Shown here in pieces: positions 1-8,256 of a stretch of DNA of 40,884 nucleotides; position 1 is the first letter of the stretch; each line of letters opens with the position of its first letter. The DNA is from Bacillus sp. AFS073361. GTDB lineage: Bacteria > Bacillota > Bacilli > Bacillales > Cytobacillaceae. Position numbers and translations under genes: made by a program. The DNA is taken from positions 42,467 to 83,350 of the forward strand of contig NZ_NUZU01000030.1 in the NCBI RefSeq assembly GCF_002567005.1. Direction: 5' to 3'. The notes under the pieces are model-generated. The model was not told where the DNA came from. It worked only from the letters and a program-made list of their open reading frames with translations, and did not search any database.

Positions 1-78
1 TCAACATTAACCTTTAACACGGCCAAAAAAAATTAAGTTTTATCAGATTATTATAGATAAACGGGAGTATATCATTCT

Positions 79-204
79 TATCAGAGAGTATTTCACTCAT
101 ATCCGAGAGTAACTCCACCTTATCCGAGAGTATTTCACTCATATCCGAGAGTAACTCCACCCTATCCGAGAGTATTTCACTCATATACGAGAGTAGCGCG
201 TCCT
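79..204. repeat. 21-bp tandem repeat array (six units)
   Basis: Six units of exactly 21 bp start at 79, 100, 121, 142, 163 and 184. Each opens with TATCCGAGAGTA or a close variant. The last nine bases alternate between TTTCACTCA and ACTCCACCT/C, so the higher-order period is 42 bp. A degenerate seventh unit may precede it at 58-78. Because 21 is a multiple of three, the minus strand stays open as a 70-codon frame with heptad peptide repeats of the type LLSDMSE/ILSDKVE. I see no ribosome binding site before its ATG at 226, so I call this a DNA repeat and not a gene. It lies directly downstream of rph. Confidence 0.85.
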
Positions 205-233
205 CCTTCTTACCTCCCTGAAACATAGATCAC

Positions 234-992
234 TTATTTCTGCCTTCTACTTTCAATCTTTTTGGTAATTTCTTCACCCAGTACTGATTTTTGATGTTCA
301 AATAGTTCCATTAGTCCTTCTTGGGCTGCACTAAGCAGGCCTTGGAGCTGTTCGTAGGAGAATGTCGCTTCCTCTCCTGTCCCCTGCAGTTCAACAAATT
401 CTCCATTGCCCGTCATAACTACATTCATATCCACCTGGGCCTTAGAATCCTCAGCATAGTTTAAATCAAGGACGGTTTGATTATTTTGCAGGATTCCGAC
501 ACTTGTCGCCGCTAAATAATCTGTAATCGGGAATTTTGCAAAGGACTTTTTCTCAGAAAATGCATTTAATGCGAGTGCCATTGCGACAAAAGCCCCCGTG
601 ATTGAGGCTGTTCGGGTTCCGCCATCTGCCTGGATGACATCACAATCAATCCAAACTGTTTTCTCACCTAGTGCACTTAAATCGACTATTGCTCTAAGTG
701 CGCGGCCGATTAGCCGCTGAATTTCCATCGTTCGACCGGAAACCTTTCCTTTGGAAGATTCGCGAATGTTCCTTGTTTCTGTTGCTCGTGGCAGCATGGA
801 ATACTCCGCCGTTATCCAGCCTTTGCCTTCCCCTCTCATAAAGTGAGGCACTCTGTCCTCGATGCTCGCTGCACAGATCACTTTCGTATTCCCTACAGAG
901 ATTAAGACAGATCCCTCTGGGTGCATTAAATAATTGGGTTCAATATGTATGGGTCTTAGTTGTAACGGTTCTCTACCATCAACGCGCACCAT
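234..992 (-). CDS. rph: Ribonuclease PH
   Basis: Phosphorolytic 3'-5' exoribonuclease that trims tRNA 3' ends, releasing nucleoside diphosphates; it works as a hexamer in the cytoplasm. The 252-aa product begins [13 protein letters not shown], the typical RNase PH opening, and carries the [16 protein letters not shown] and [19 protein letters not shown] blocks of the phosphate-binding catalytic core. Full length for the family. The ATG is preceded by AAAGGAGG at good spacing. It is the last gene of a racE-gerM-rph run, as in B. subtilis; the usual next gene (rdgB/ysnA) is not visible before the window edge. Confidence 0.97.
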   Translation of the reverse strand: MVRVDGREPLQLRPIHIEPNYLMHPEGSVLISVGNTKVICAASIEDRVPHFMRGEGKGWITAEYSMLPRATETRNIRESSKGKVSGRTMEIQRLIGRALRAIVDLSALGEKTVWIDCDVIQADGGTRTASITGAFVAMALALNAFSEKKSFAKFPITDYLAATSVGILQNNQTVLDLNYAEDSKAQVDMNVVMTGNGEFVELQGTGEEATFSYEQLQGLLSAAQEGLMELFEHQKSVLGEEITKKIESRRQK

Positions 993-1044
993 TACTACCT
1001 CCTTTTATTTTTGAATTGGTACATTCATATTCATTAAATACCAA

Positions 1045-1077
1045 ATAAAGAAGAGGCGGCATCTAAGCCAACCTCTT
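1045..1077 (-). terminator. Possible terminator hairpin between gerM and rph
   Basis: Minus-strand RNA can fold AAGAGG..GGC with GCC..CCTCTT around a six-base loop, followed by CTTTATTT. The U tract is weak, so it may only attenuate read-through from gerM into rph. Confidence 0.45.
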
Positions 1078-1112
1078 TCATTGTCCCTATATAGTATAAC
1101 AAATATTTTTTT

Positions 1113-2171
1113 TTAAAAACTACCTGTATTGACTTTTTCTGGTCGAGTTACAGGTTCAGTTAATTTCTTCCCGCTATCATTTTTAAGATCTGCCTTACCC
1201 TTAACTTGAATAGCTACTTTTTCTACGCCCTCTTGTTCAGTAAGGGAAAGCACTAATGCATCTAATAAATGCTGTGAAACTTCTTTTTCCTTAAAGCTTC
1301 CAAAAATATTTTCATTAAAGTTCAAAGTGACTTTTCCATCTTCATATTTCGGAGCCTCAAGGAGCTCAACATCTGACATAAACTCAGAAACTAGAGGTGA
1401 TTTTTCACTTGGACCTTTGATTAATTCATTAACAACCGCTACATAGTTATCTTTTTCGCTATTGCTGACCCGGCGTGTGACGGGTACATAATAATAAGAG
1501 CCTTCTTCACCGCCAATATAGTAAACCGTAATAGGTTTGGTATTAGTAATATCCGTCACATTCGAAGTATCCAGGTTGATACCGGTTGCTCTGGAGAGAT
1601 TTTCGCTAATGGGTGTTCCGTTCACAGGCATTTCAGTTAAATCGTGACCATTCATTTTTAGCTTGACAGTTTTCACATTATCAAACTGTGTCAGTGTCCA
1701 AGTGACAGATTGGAGTATTTTCATCTCATCTTCCGCTTGATAATTTTTAAACTCTTTTGAAAAGTTAACCGTTGCAACGCCCTCTTTATCAATATTTACA
1801 GAAAGCTCCGTATCCTCTGGGAGAACAGCCCGGAAATCATTTGGGAGTTTATCAGTTACTGGTCCATTCGTCACTAAATATTCAAGTGCCTGTTTAGCAA
1901 CCGAACTGGTTTTCGGCAGATCCAATGTTTGCGGAACGACATAGCCGTCTTTATCTACTAGATATAGTTCAGTTTTGACGGTGTTTGCCTGCGCTTCTTT
2001 ACTTGTCTCTTTAGTTGTCGTTTTCTTACTTGTTGTATCATCCTTGATCGTCACACTCTTCGGCGGATCGATTTTCTTTTCTGTTTCTATCCCAAATAAA
2101 CCACAACCTGAGAGTAGAACTGATGATGTAAGCACAGTCGACACAAGGATCTTTGCTTTATTTTTAGACAT
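1113..2171 (-). CDS. gerM: Spore germination lipoprotein GerM
   Basis: Secreted lipoprotein needed for normal sporulation and germination in B. subtilis. The 352-aa protein has a lipoprotein signal peptide at residues 1-23 (positive start, hydrophobic stretch, LLSGC lipobox with the acylated Cys at about 23), then a Lys/Thr-rich linker (about 35-65), then two GerMN domains (about 65-200 and 210-340) sharing the pattern VTWTLTQFDNVKTVKLKMNG / LVLSLTEQEGVEKVAIQVKG. The start is supported by AGGGGGAA upstream of the ATG. It sits between racE and rph, as in B. subtilis. Sporulation (sigma-E type) control is known for the family, but I could not place a convincing promoter here. Confidence 0.94.
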   Translation of the reverse strand: MSKNKAKILVSTVLTSSVLLSGCGLFGIETEKKIDPPKSVTIKDDTTSKKTTTKETSKEAQANTVKTELYLVDKDGYVVPQTLDLPKTSSVAKQALEYLVTNGPVTDKLPNDFRAVLPEDTELSVNIDKEGVATVNFSKEFKNYQAEDEMKILQSVTWTLTQFDNVKTVKLKMNGHDLTEMPVNGTPISENLSRATGINLDTSNVTDITNTKPITVYYIGGEEGSYYYVPVTRRVSNSEKDNYVAVVNELIKGPSEKSPLVSEFMSDVELLEAPKYEDGKVTLNFNENIFGSFKEKEVSQHLLDALVLSLTEQEGVEKVAIQVKGKADLKNDSGKKLTEPVTRPEKVNTGSF

Positions 2172-2261
2172 AACTATTCCCCCTAAGACAGTTTGTACTA
2201 CTATGTATACGAGCCTTCTAATAAATTAGACCGACTTACGGAAAAAAATAGAACAAAATTA

Positions 2262-2317
2262 AAAGGTGTCAGGCACCGCTCGTGGACATTTGTCCACGAG
2301 TGGTGCCTGACACCTTT
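2262..2317. repeat. GGTGTCAGGCACC inverted-repeat hairpin
   Basis: Two 27-bp arms (2262-2288 and 2291-2317) separated by TT. They are complementary except for one G/T position, which is a G:U pair only in plus-strand RNA. Each arm starts with the dispersed motif GGTGTCAGGCACC (2265-2277 and, inverted, 2302-2314). It lies between racE and gerM and could terminate or stabilise transcripts. The same motif recurs at 9045, 25551 and 28864. Confidence 0.9.
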
Positions 2318-2320
2318 GTT

Positions 2321-3115
2321 TTATAGTTTAATTTTTTTGACGTCGATAATTGGATATCCCAGCCATTGTGAGGCGATTTTTGAGAATATTCTTCTTGAAC
2401 CAGTGGTGTAAAATTCATGTACTGGATCATCCTCGCATGTATCTAATAACCCATTGTACTGAAGAATTGCACTTATTTCATGTGCTGTCTCGTCACCCGA
2501 ACTAATAACGCTGACAGACTCACCCATGACATGTTTTATCACGGGCTCTAACAACGGATAATGGGTACAGCCTAAAATCAGTGTATCCAATTTTTCATTG
2601 AGCATCGGTTTGAGGGCTTCGTTGACAATTTTTTCAGCAATCGGACCTCCAAACTCGTTACTCTCAACAAGCGGAACGAATTTAGGACAGGCATGCGCTT
2701 TAACAAAAAGCCGACTATTTAATGATTTTAATGCTCTTTCGTATGCCCCGCTTTTTACAGTACCCTCAGTGCCAATAATCCCGACCCGATAATTCTTGGT
2801 CTTCTTAATGGCCGCACGTGCTCCAGGATTAATTACCCCTAAGACTGGAATCGGCAATTCCTTGCGAATCTCGTCTAACGCCGCAGCTGTAGCGGTATTA
2901 CACGCAATGACGAGCATTTTAACTTTCTTCTCTAATAAAAAAGAGGTCATCTCCCATGTGAACCTCTTAACTTCCTTTGTTGTTCTCGGACCATATGGGC
3001 ATCGTGCCGTATCTCCCAAATAAATGATTTTCTCATTTGGAAGCTGACGCATCACCTCTTTGGCAACGGTTAATCCGCCGACGCCAGAATCCATCACACC
3101 AATAGCTTGTTTCAA
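2321..3115 (-). CDS. racE: Glutamate racemase
   Basis: Interconverts L- and D-glutamate, supplying D-Glu for peptidoglycan (murI/racE family). The 264-aa cytosolic enzyme has the N-terminal [13 protein letters not shown] motif with Asp9, the first catalytic cysteine in ACNTATA (about Cys72) and the second in LGCTHYPLL (about Cys183), plus [12 protein letters not shown]. The start codon is TTG at 3115, with AAAAGAGG upstream. Neighbours match B. subtilis: ysmB upstream, gerM downstream. The gene name follows that synteny; murI is the generic name. Confidence 0.96.
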   Translation of the reverse strand: MKQAIGVMDSGVGGLTVAKEVMRQLPNEKIIYLGDTARCPYGPRTTKEVKRFTWEMTSFLLEKKVKMLVIACNTATAAALDEIRKELPIPVLGVINPGARAAIKKTKNYRVGIIGTEGTVKSGAYERALKSLNSRLFVKAHACPKFVPLVESNEFGGPIAEKIVNEALKPMLNEKLDTLILGCTHYPLLEPVIKHVMGESVSVISSGDETAHEISAILQYNGLLDTCEDDPVHEFYTTGSRRIFSKIASQWLGYPIIDVKKIKL

Positions 3116-3130
3116 AACGTATCGCCTCTT

Positions 3131-3580
3131 TTAACGCATTTCCTGATGCAATTTCGTTAAGCTTTTTTGAAGAACATGAATTTCTTCCGGGGTGAAATCC
3201 ACTAACACTTCTTCTAAGTAAACTTGACGCTTTTTAATTACTTCATCAATAATCCTTTTGCCTTCTTCAAGCAAATGTATTCTCACCACACGACGGTCGT
3301 TTGGATTTTTCACCCGTTCTACGAGAAGATTTTTTTCCATCCGGTCAACAAGATCTGTCGTTGTACTGCATGCCAAGTACATTTTCGTAGAAAGTTCCCC
3401 AATTGTCATATCACCATCTTCAAAGAGCCATTGCAGGGCGATAAATTGTGGAGGTGTAATCGTATAATTGCTTAACATTTCTCGTCCCTTTTGCTTAATG
3501 ATGCCAGAAATGTAACGTAAATCCTTCTCAATATTTGCAACAATGTCCCCATTTGCCGTTTGTGAATTCTCGAGTTTCAT
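3131..3580 (-). CDS. ysmB: MarR-family transcriptional regulator (YsmB-like)
   Basis: Winged-helix DNA-binding protein of about 149 aa. The core reads TPPQFIALQWLF.DGDMTIGELSTKMYLACSTTTDLVDRMEKNLLVERVKNPNDRRVVRIHLLEEGK, the helix-turn-helix plus wing typical of MarR. Ligand and targets are unknown. I choose the ATG at 3580 (MKLENSQ) because AGGAG lies eight bases upstream; an ATG 39 bases further out lacks a ribosome binding site. It ends 15 bases before racE and is probably cotranscribed with it. Confidence 0.88.
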   Translation of the reverse strand: MKLENSQTANGDIVANIEKDLRYISGIIKQKGREMLSNYTITPPQFIALQWLFEDGDMTIGELSTKMYLACSTTTDLVDRMEKNLLVERVKNPNDRRVVRIHLLEEGKRIIDEVIKKRQVYLEEVLVDFTPEEIHVLQKSLTKLHQEMR

Positions 3581-3787
3581 CTCATACACTCCTATAAAAG
3601 CTTCTCTACTCCAAAACATTCATCTATTTAAAAGTAATGTTTCTCGTTGTCAGACTTTATGCTTCTTCTTATTTTCTACCTTTTTTGCTAAAAATTCAAG
3701 TTGAAACTATTAGAAAAATATTAGTTTGCCACACTTTGGAGTATAATAAAGTAGGAAAATGAATAGAAAGCCAAAGGTGAGAAAAGA

Positions 3788-4090
3788 ATGGAAATTTTAA
3801 TTAGCACGGCAGCACTAAACTGGTTTAAGGAAGAAGTCGAATTAAAAAAAGGGGATAAAGTAAAGTTTTATCCGAAGGTATATGGAAACAGTCCCGTCCA
3901 AGAAGGGTTTTCACTTGGTTTCACTGTGGATAATGATCCTTTTGATATCATTGTGAAATTTGAGGCAGAAGGTTTGTTATTTTATATTGAAGAAAGGGAT
4001 TTGTGGTTTTTCAATCAACATGATTTACATGTCGACTATAATGAAGAAAAAGATGAAGTAGAATATAGTTACACCAAGTCGAAGTCGTAA
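3788..4090 (+). CDS. HesB/IscA-fold protein without cysteines (YneR-like)
   Basis: A 100-aa protein with the HesB/YadR/YfhF layout: ISTAALNWFKEEV at the N-terminus, QEGFSLGFTVDN in the middle and LLFYIEERDLWFFNQHDLHVDYNE near the end. True A-type Fe-S carriers use three conserved cysteines; this protein has none, so it is unlikely to hold a cluster in the usual way. It resembles the B. subtilis YneR group, whose function I do not know. An AAAGGTGAGAAA stretch precedes the ATG. It is a plus-strand gene inserted between ysmB and gerE. Confidence 0.82.
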   Translation: MEILISTAALNWFKEEVELKKGDKVKFYPKVYGNSPVQEGFSLGFTVDNDPFDIIVKFEAEGLLFYIEERDLWFFNQHDLHVDYNEEKDEVEYSYTKSKS

Positions 4091-4203
4091 ATTCAGGGAA
4101 AAGTTCATGGTAAAATACAGTTCACCGAATAAAATTAGTCTCCAGATTAACAATAATCCTAGTGTTACTTATTAACACTAAATTTCAGTGTGGAGGGGTT
4201 ACT

Positions 4204-4323
4204 TTGAATATAATTTACGGCTTATTCTCAACCTTACTTATACTGGGTTTTAGAGCGGTATTCGTATTAAGTAATCTATCCTCTTGGTTTCAAAGGATGG
4301 TAAGAATACCTGCTTTTAATTAA
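4204..4323 (+). CDS. Small hydrophobic ORF, 39 aa, unrecognised
   Basis: A TTG-start frame with GGAGGGG five bases upstream (4192-4198) encodes MNIIYGLFSTLLILGFRAVF followed by VLSNLSSWFQRMVRIPAFN. Residues 3-23 could form one membrane segment with a positively charged tail. I do not recognise a family. Support is the strong ribosome binding site and membrane-like composition, with a terminator downstream at 4418. It could be a chance frame. Confidence 0.42.
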   Translation: MNIIYGLFSTLLILGFRAVFVLSNLSSWFQRMVRIPAFN

Positions 4324-4417
4324 GCAGAGAAGTTTGTTTAAGTACCATTAATCCGCATTGAAGACTGAGGCGTAATTTCACTCATGCCTGATAGGAAGGT
4401 TTTACATTCCTTTCGGC

Positions 4418-4459
4418 AAAAAAGGTAAGCATTTCGATTCGAATATGCTTACCTTTTTT
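4418..4459. terminator. Bidirectional intrinsic terminator
   Basis: AAAAAAGGTAAGCAT pairs with ATGCTTACCTTTTTT around a 12-base loop that itself contains TTCG/CGAA. With A-rich and U-rich flanks it can end plus-strand transcripts from the hesB-like gene and minus-strand transcripts from gerE. Confidence 0.85.
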
Positions 4460-4512
4460 ATGTTTAATCTATTCAAAATTAAACCGGCCTCCAAGAAGGA
4501 TGCCGGTCAATG

Positions 4513-4737
4513 TTAAAGTTCTAGTTCTCCCATTCGAAGGAGCTCTACAACTGCTTGTGAACGCCCCTTGACACCAAGCTTTTGCATGGCATTTGAAATG
4601 TGATTCCGAACCGTTTTTTCGCTTATAAATAATTCACCAGCGATTTCTTTCGTTGTTTTGTCTTGTACTAATAACTCGAATACTTCTCTTTCACGTTTGG
4701 TGAGTAACGGTTTATGATTATAAACATTCTCCTTCAA
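4513..4737 (-). CDS. gerE: Late mother-cell transcription regulator GerE
   Basis: LuxR-type helix-turn-helix protein of 74 aa, the same length as B. subtilis GerE, which activates or represses sigma-K-dependent coat genes late in sporulation. Nearly the whole protein is the domain: [20 protein letters not shown], then [20 protein letters not shown], then [20 protein letters not shown]. The start is TTG at 4737, with AAGGAGGG nine bases upstream. It lies downstream of sdhB, as in B. subtilis, although the intervening thioesterase gene ysmA is absent here. A sigma-K-like promoter is seen at 4801-4829. Confidence 0.96.
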   Translation of the reverse strand: MKENVYNHKPLLTKREREVFELLVQDKTTKEIAGELFISEKTVRNHISNAMQKLGVKGRSQAVVELLRMGELEL

Positions 4738-4800
4738 GTACTGTAACCCTCCTTGCCTTCGCCAGTTATGAACACGGGGTGGGTATATATTTAGTCAACA

Positions 4801-4829
4801 TATCTTATGTGAACGATACAAATGTAGTG
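4801..4829 (-). promoter_or_regulatory. Candidate sigma-K promoter of gerE
   Basis: On the minus strand CATAAGATA (4801-4809) fits the sigma-K -10 pattern CATAnnnTA exactly. CACT sits 16 bases upstream (4826-4829), fitting the loose -35 element mACm. This agrees with the known sigma-K control of gerE in B. subtilis; the call is inferred from sequence only. Confidence 0.6.
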
Positions 4830-4913
4830 ACTATATTTACTGACAGAAGAATGATTTTTATCAAAAAAAGCACCTCATACCTATGAAATTTTGTTTGCGG
4901 CGTAAATAAACGA

Positions 4914-4950
4914 CAAAAAACCTTCTTTTCCCCATGAGAAAAGAAGGTTT
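4914..4950 (-). terminator. Terminator of sdhCAB
   Basis: Minus-strand RNA folds AAACCTTCTTTTC with GAAAAGAAGGTTT around a short loop, followed by TTTTTTG, starting eight bases after the sdhB stop codon. Confidence 0.88.
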
Positions 4951-4957
4951 CGCTCAA

Positions 4958-5719
4958 TTACGCGTGGTCACTTCCAAAGAAGCTTCTAAACGCTTGAATA
5001 GTTGTATCACGGTTCAATGCAGCAATAGAGGTTGTCAATGGAATACCTTTTGGACAAGATTGCACACAGTTTTGTGAATTACCACAGTTTGCAAGTCCGC
5101 CATCGCCCATAATCGCTTCAAGTCGTTCTGCCTTATTCATAGCACCCGTTGGATGTGCGTTGAAAAGACGAACCTGTGAAAGCGGCTGTGCACCAATGAA
5201 GTTTGATTTACTGTTTACATTTGGACATGCCTCAAGGCAAACACCACATGTCATACATTTAGAAAGTTCATACGCCCATTGACGCTTTGTCTCAGGCATA
5301 CGAGGTCCTGGTCCTAAATCATAGGTACCATCGATTGGGATCCACGCTTTTACTTTCTTTAAAGCGTCAAACATTCTGCTTCTATCAACTTGAAGGTCTC
5401 GCACTACCGGGAATGTCTTCATCGGCGCTAATCGAATTGGCTGCTCCAATTGATCGATCAGTGCTGAACAAGATTGACGCGGTTTGCCGTTGATGACCAT
5501 CGAACAAGCACCACAGACTTCCTCTAAACAGTTCATATCCCAAGTAATTGGGGTAGATGCTTGTCCTTTTGCATTGACAGGGTTTTTACGGATTTCCATT
5601 AACGCCGAAATGACATTCATATTCGGACGATAGGGAACCTCAAATTCCTCCTCATAAGGAGCAGTATTTTCGCTATCTTGACGTGAAATAATAAATTTCA
5701 CCATTTTAGTATCAGACAT
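4958..5719 (-). CDS. sdhB: Succinate dehydrogenase iron-sulfur subunit
   Basis: Electron-transfer subunit of complex II, carrying electrons from SdhA flavin to menaquinone at SdhC. The 253-aa protein has an N-terminal 2Fe-2S ferredoxin domain (Cys64, Cys69, Cys72, Cys84) and a C-terminal bacterial ferredoxin domain with Cys155, Cys158, Cys161 and Cys165 (CMTCGVCLEACP) plus Cys212, Cys218 and Cys222 (CVQSCPKGIP) for the 4Fe-4S and 3Fe-4S clusters. All eleven ligands are present. Last gene of sdhCAB, 15 bases after sdhA, with a terminator right behind it. Confidence 0.98.
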   Translation of the reverse strand: MSDTKMVKFIISRQDSENTAPYEEEFEVPYRPNMNVISALMEIRKNPVNAKGQASTPITWDMNCLEEVCGACSMVINGKPRQSCSALIDQLEQPIRLAPMKTFPVVRDLQVDRSRMFDALKKVKAWIPIDGTYDLGPGPRMPETKRQWAYELSKCMTCGVCLEACPNVNSKSNFIGAQPLSQVRLFNAHPTGAMNKAERLEAIMGDGGLANCGNSQNCVQSCPKGIPLTTSIAALNRDTTIQAFRSFFGSDHA

Positions 5720-5734
5720 TATTCCTACTCCCCC

Positions 5735-7483
5735 TTAACTTTTTGCGTAATTGCGTTCGCGTGGCTTGATTAATGAGACATCAACATCTTCATAATGGAA
5801 GGCCGGTGCGGAAGAACTGTCAACAAATTTCGCCATTGTTGTTTTTAAGAATTCCTCATCATTACGAGTAGGGAAGTCAGGCTTATAATGAGCACCGCGG
5901 CTCTCATTCCGGTTGTATGCACCAATCGTAATAACACGAGCCAATTGAAGCATGTTTTGTAATTGACGAGTAAAGGCTGCCCCTTGGTTGCTCCATTTAG
6001 ATGTATCATTAATGTTAATTTTTTGGTAACGTTCTAATAGTTCTTGAATTTTCTCGTCAGTTTTTAATAGTCTGTCATTGTGGCGAACAACGGTTACATT
6101 ATCCGTCATCCATTCGCCAAGCTCTTTATGAAGGATATATGCATTTTCATTTCCATTTAAGGACATAACAGCATTCCATTTTTCTTCTTGTTCTTTGACA
6201 TGACGGTCAAAAACGGTAGAAGATACAGCATCAGAACTTTTTTCAAGACCTTTGATATATTTCACTGCATTTGGACCAACGACCATTCCACCGTAAATGG
6301 CAGAAAGCAAGGAATTGGCACCTAAGCGGTTCGCACCATGTTGTGAGTAATCACATTCACCAGCTGCAAATAGCCCTGGAATGCTTGTCATTTGATCATA
6401 ATCAACCCAAAGGCCACCCATTGAATAGTGAACAGCCGGGAAGATTTTCATTGGAACTTTACGAGGGTCATCACCCATAAACTTTTCATAAATCTCGATA
6501 ATACCGCCGAGTTTAACATCCAATTCATGTGGATCTTTATGAGAAAGATCAAGGTATACCATGTTCTCGCCATTGATTCCGAGTTTTTGATTTACACATA
6601 CATCGAAAATCTCACGTGTTGCAATATCACGTGGTACAAGATTTCCATAGGCAGGATATTTTTCCTCTAAGAAGTACCAAGGCTTTCCATCTTTATATGT
6701 CCAAACACGTCCGCCTTCACCACGTGCTGATTCACTCATTAAGCGAAGTTTATCATCACCAGGAATGGCAGTCGGGTGGATTTGAATCATTTCTCCATTC
6801 GCATAATAAGCGCCCTGCTGGTAAACGATTGATGCAGCAGAACCTGTATTAATAACAGAGTTAGTTGATTTCCCAAAAATAATACCAGGGCCTCCAGTAG
6901 CCATAATAACGGCATCGCCAGAGAAAGATTTAATTTCCATTGTTTTTAAGTTTTGAGCAACAATCCCGCGGCACACACCATCGTCATCAACAACTGCACC
7001 AAGGAATTCCCAGCCTTCATATTTCGTTACAAGGCCTGCTACTTCCTCGCGGCGAACTTGTTCATCCAATGCATAAAGCAGCTGTTGACCAGTGGTTGCT
7101 CCAGCAAATGCAGTACGGTGATGCTGTGTTCCACCAAAGCGCCGGAAATCAAGTAATCCTTCAGGAGTACGGTTAAACATAACTCCCATACGGTCCATTA
7201 AGTGAATAATTCCAGGTGCTGCGTCACACATTGCTTTTACTGGCGGCTGGTTAGCTAAGAAATCTCCGCCATATACAGTGTCATCAAAGTGAATCCATGT
7301 GGAATCCCCTTCACCTTTTGTATTTACTGCTCCATTAATACCACCCTGGGCACAAACAGAGTGAGAGCGTTTAACAGGCACTAAAGAAAATAATTCTACT
7401 GGTGTTCCTGTTTCTGCAACCTTAATCGTTGCCATTAAGCCAGCTAAACCACCGCCGACTACAATAACCTTACCTTTACTCAT
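5735..7483 (-). CDS. sdhA: Succinate dehydrogenase flavoprotein subunit
   Basis: Catalytic subunit that oxidises succinate to fumarate in the TCA cycle. The 582-aa protein starts with an FAD-binding dinucleotide fold (VIVVGGGLAGLMA, about 5-17), followed by the RSHSVCAQGGINGAVN block with the histidine that carries covalent FAD. Further signatures are IQIHPTAIPG, SARGEGGRVW, HYSMGGLWVDYD, GLFAAGECDYSQHGANRLGA and the C-terminal NRNESRGAHYKPDFP. Length matches B. subtilis SdhA (about 586). Middle gene of the operon, between sdhC and sdhB. Confidence 0.98.
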   Translation of the reverse strand: MSKGKVIVVGGGLAGLMATIKVAETGTPVELFSLVPVKRSHSVCAQGGINGAVNTKGEGDSTWIHFDDTVYGGDFLANQPPVKAMCDAAPGIIHLMDRMGVMFNRTPEGLLDFRRFGGTQHHRTAFAGATTGQQLLYALDEQVRREEVAGLVTKYEGWEFLGAVVDDDGVCRGIVAQNLKTMEIKSFSGDAVIMATGGPGIIFGKSTNSVINTGSAASIVYQQGAYYANGEMIQIHPTAIPGDDKLRLMSESARGEGGRVWTYKDGKPWYFLEEKYPAYGNLVPRDIATREIFDVCVNQKLGINGENMVYLDLSHKDPHELDVKLGGIIEIYEKFMGDDPRKVPMKIFPAVHYSMGGLWVDYDQMTSIPGLFAAGECDYSQHGANRLGANSLLSAIYGGMVVGPNAVKYIKGLEKSSDAVSSTVFDRHVKEQEEKWNAVMSLNGNENAYILHKELGEWMTDNVTVVRHNDRLLKTDEKIQELLERYQKININDTSKWSNQGAAFTRQLQNMLQLARVITIGAYNRNESRGAHYKPDFPTRNDEEFLKTTMAKFVDSSSAPAFHYEDVDVSLIKPRERNYAKS

Positions 7484-7540
7484 TCGTGACTCACTCCCTT
7501 AATCCAAAATCCAATATTTTTCCGAGCAATCGTTCATTTT

Positions 7541-8149
7541 TTATACAAAAGCTAGTAATGTCGTTACACCAACATAAGATAGAGCCAAGAAAATAACGAT
7601 TGTCACGTATGTAGTAATCACTTGAGAACGAGGCGATACTGTGATGCCCCAGCTTACCAAGAATGACCACAAGCCATTTGCAAAGTGGAAAATTGCTGAA
7701 ATGATACCAACAACATAAAATCCAAACATGAATGGGGATGATAGGATATCTTGCATCATTTGGAAGTTAACTTCATTTCCAAAAGCAGCAGCTATACGAG
7801 TTTCCCACACATGCCATGTGATGAAAATTAGTGTAATTACACCAGACACACGTTGTAGCATAAACATCCAGTTTCTAAAAAAACCATATTGACTTGCATT
7901 GTTTTTAGCTGTAAAAGCGATATACAGCCCGTAGATTGCATGGAATAAAATCGGTAAATAAATAATTACAGTTTCTAAAACATAGCGAAATGGAAGATTC
8001 CCCATAAAGTTCGCTGCTTTGTTGAAGGATTCTACCCCTTCTGTTGCATAGTGATTCACAATTAGATGCTGCATGACAAAGATCCCGATTGGAATAACAC
8101 CTAGCAACGAATGCAATCTCCGATAAACAAACTCTCGATTACCCGCCAT
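7541..8149 (-). CDS. sdhC: Succinate dehydrogenase cytochrome b558 subunit
   Basis: Membrane anchor of complex II that binds two b hemes and reduces menaquinone. The 202-aa protein has about five hydrophobic segments and conserved histidines: LHSLLGVIPIGIFVMQHLIVNHY, LFHAIYGLY, ITWHVWETR and IFHFANGLWSFLVSWG. The ribosome binding site is unusual, with a run of six Gs (TAGGGGGGTA). In B. subtilis the iron-sparing RNA FsrA represses sdhC by pairing through C-rich loops, and this G run would suit such pairing (inference). First gene of sdhCAB. Confidence 0.97.
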   Translation of the reverse strand: MAGNREFVYRRLHSLLGVIPIGIFVMQHLIVNHYATEGVESFNKAANFMGNLPFRYVLETVIIYLPILFHAIYGLYIAFTAKNNASQYGFFRNWMFMLQRVSGVITLIFITWHVWETRIAAAFGNEVNFQMMQDILSSPFMFGFYVVGIISAIFHFANGLWSFLVSWGITVSPRSQVITTYVTIVIFLALSYVGVTTLLAFV

Positions 8150-8233
8150 AAATTTACCCCCCTATAATGTTTAAAAAAAATGATGTTCAGTTTCTATCAA
8201 ATTAAATCCACTTTTGTCGAAACTTCGCATCAC

Positions 8234-8251
8234 TGTGACAATAATGTGACA
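8234..8251 (-). promoter_or_regulatory. Tandem TTGTCACA direct repeat over the sdh start site
   Basis: The heptamer TGTGACA occurs at 8234-8240 and 8245-8251 on the plus strand. On the minus strand this reads TTGTCACA twice with an 11-bp period, about one helical turn. It lies directly downstream of the sdhC -10 box, over the predicted start site, as expected for a repressor or response-regulator site. I cannot assign the protein. Confidence 0.5.
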
Positions 8252-8256
8252 AGTTC

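Noticed and set aside
14..226. 70-aa minus-strand open frame of heptad repeats
   Set aside because: No ribosome binding site, and the frame is fully explained by a 21-bp tandem DNA repeat that cannot introduce stops. Kept as a repeat.
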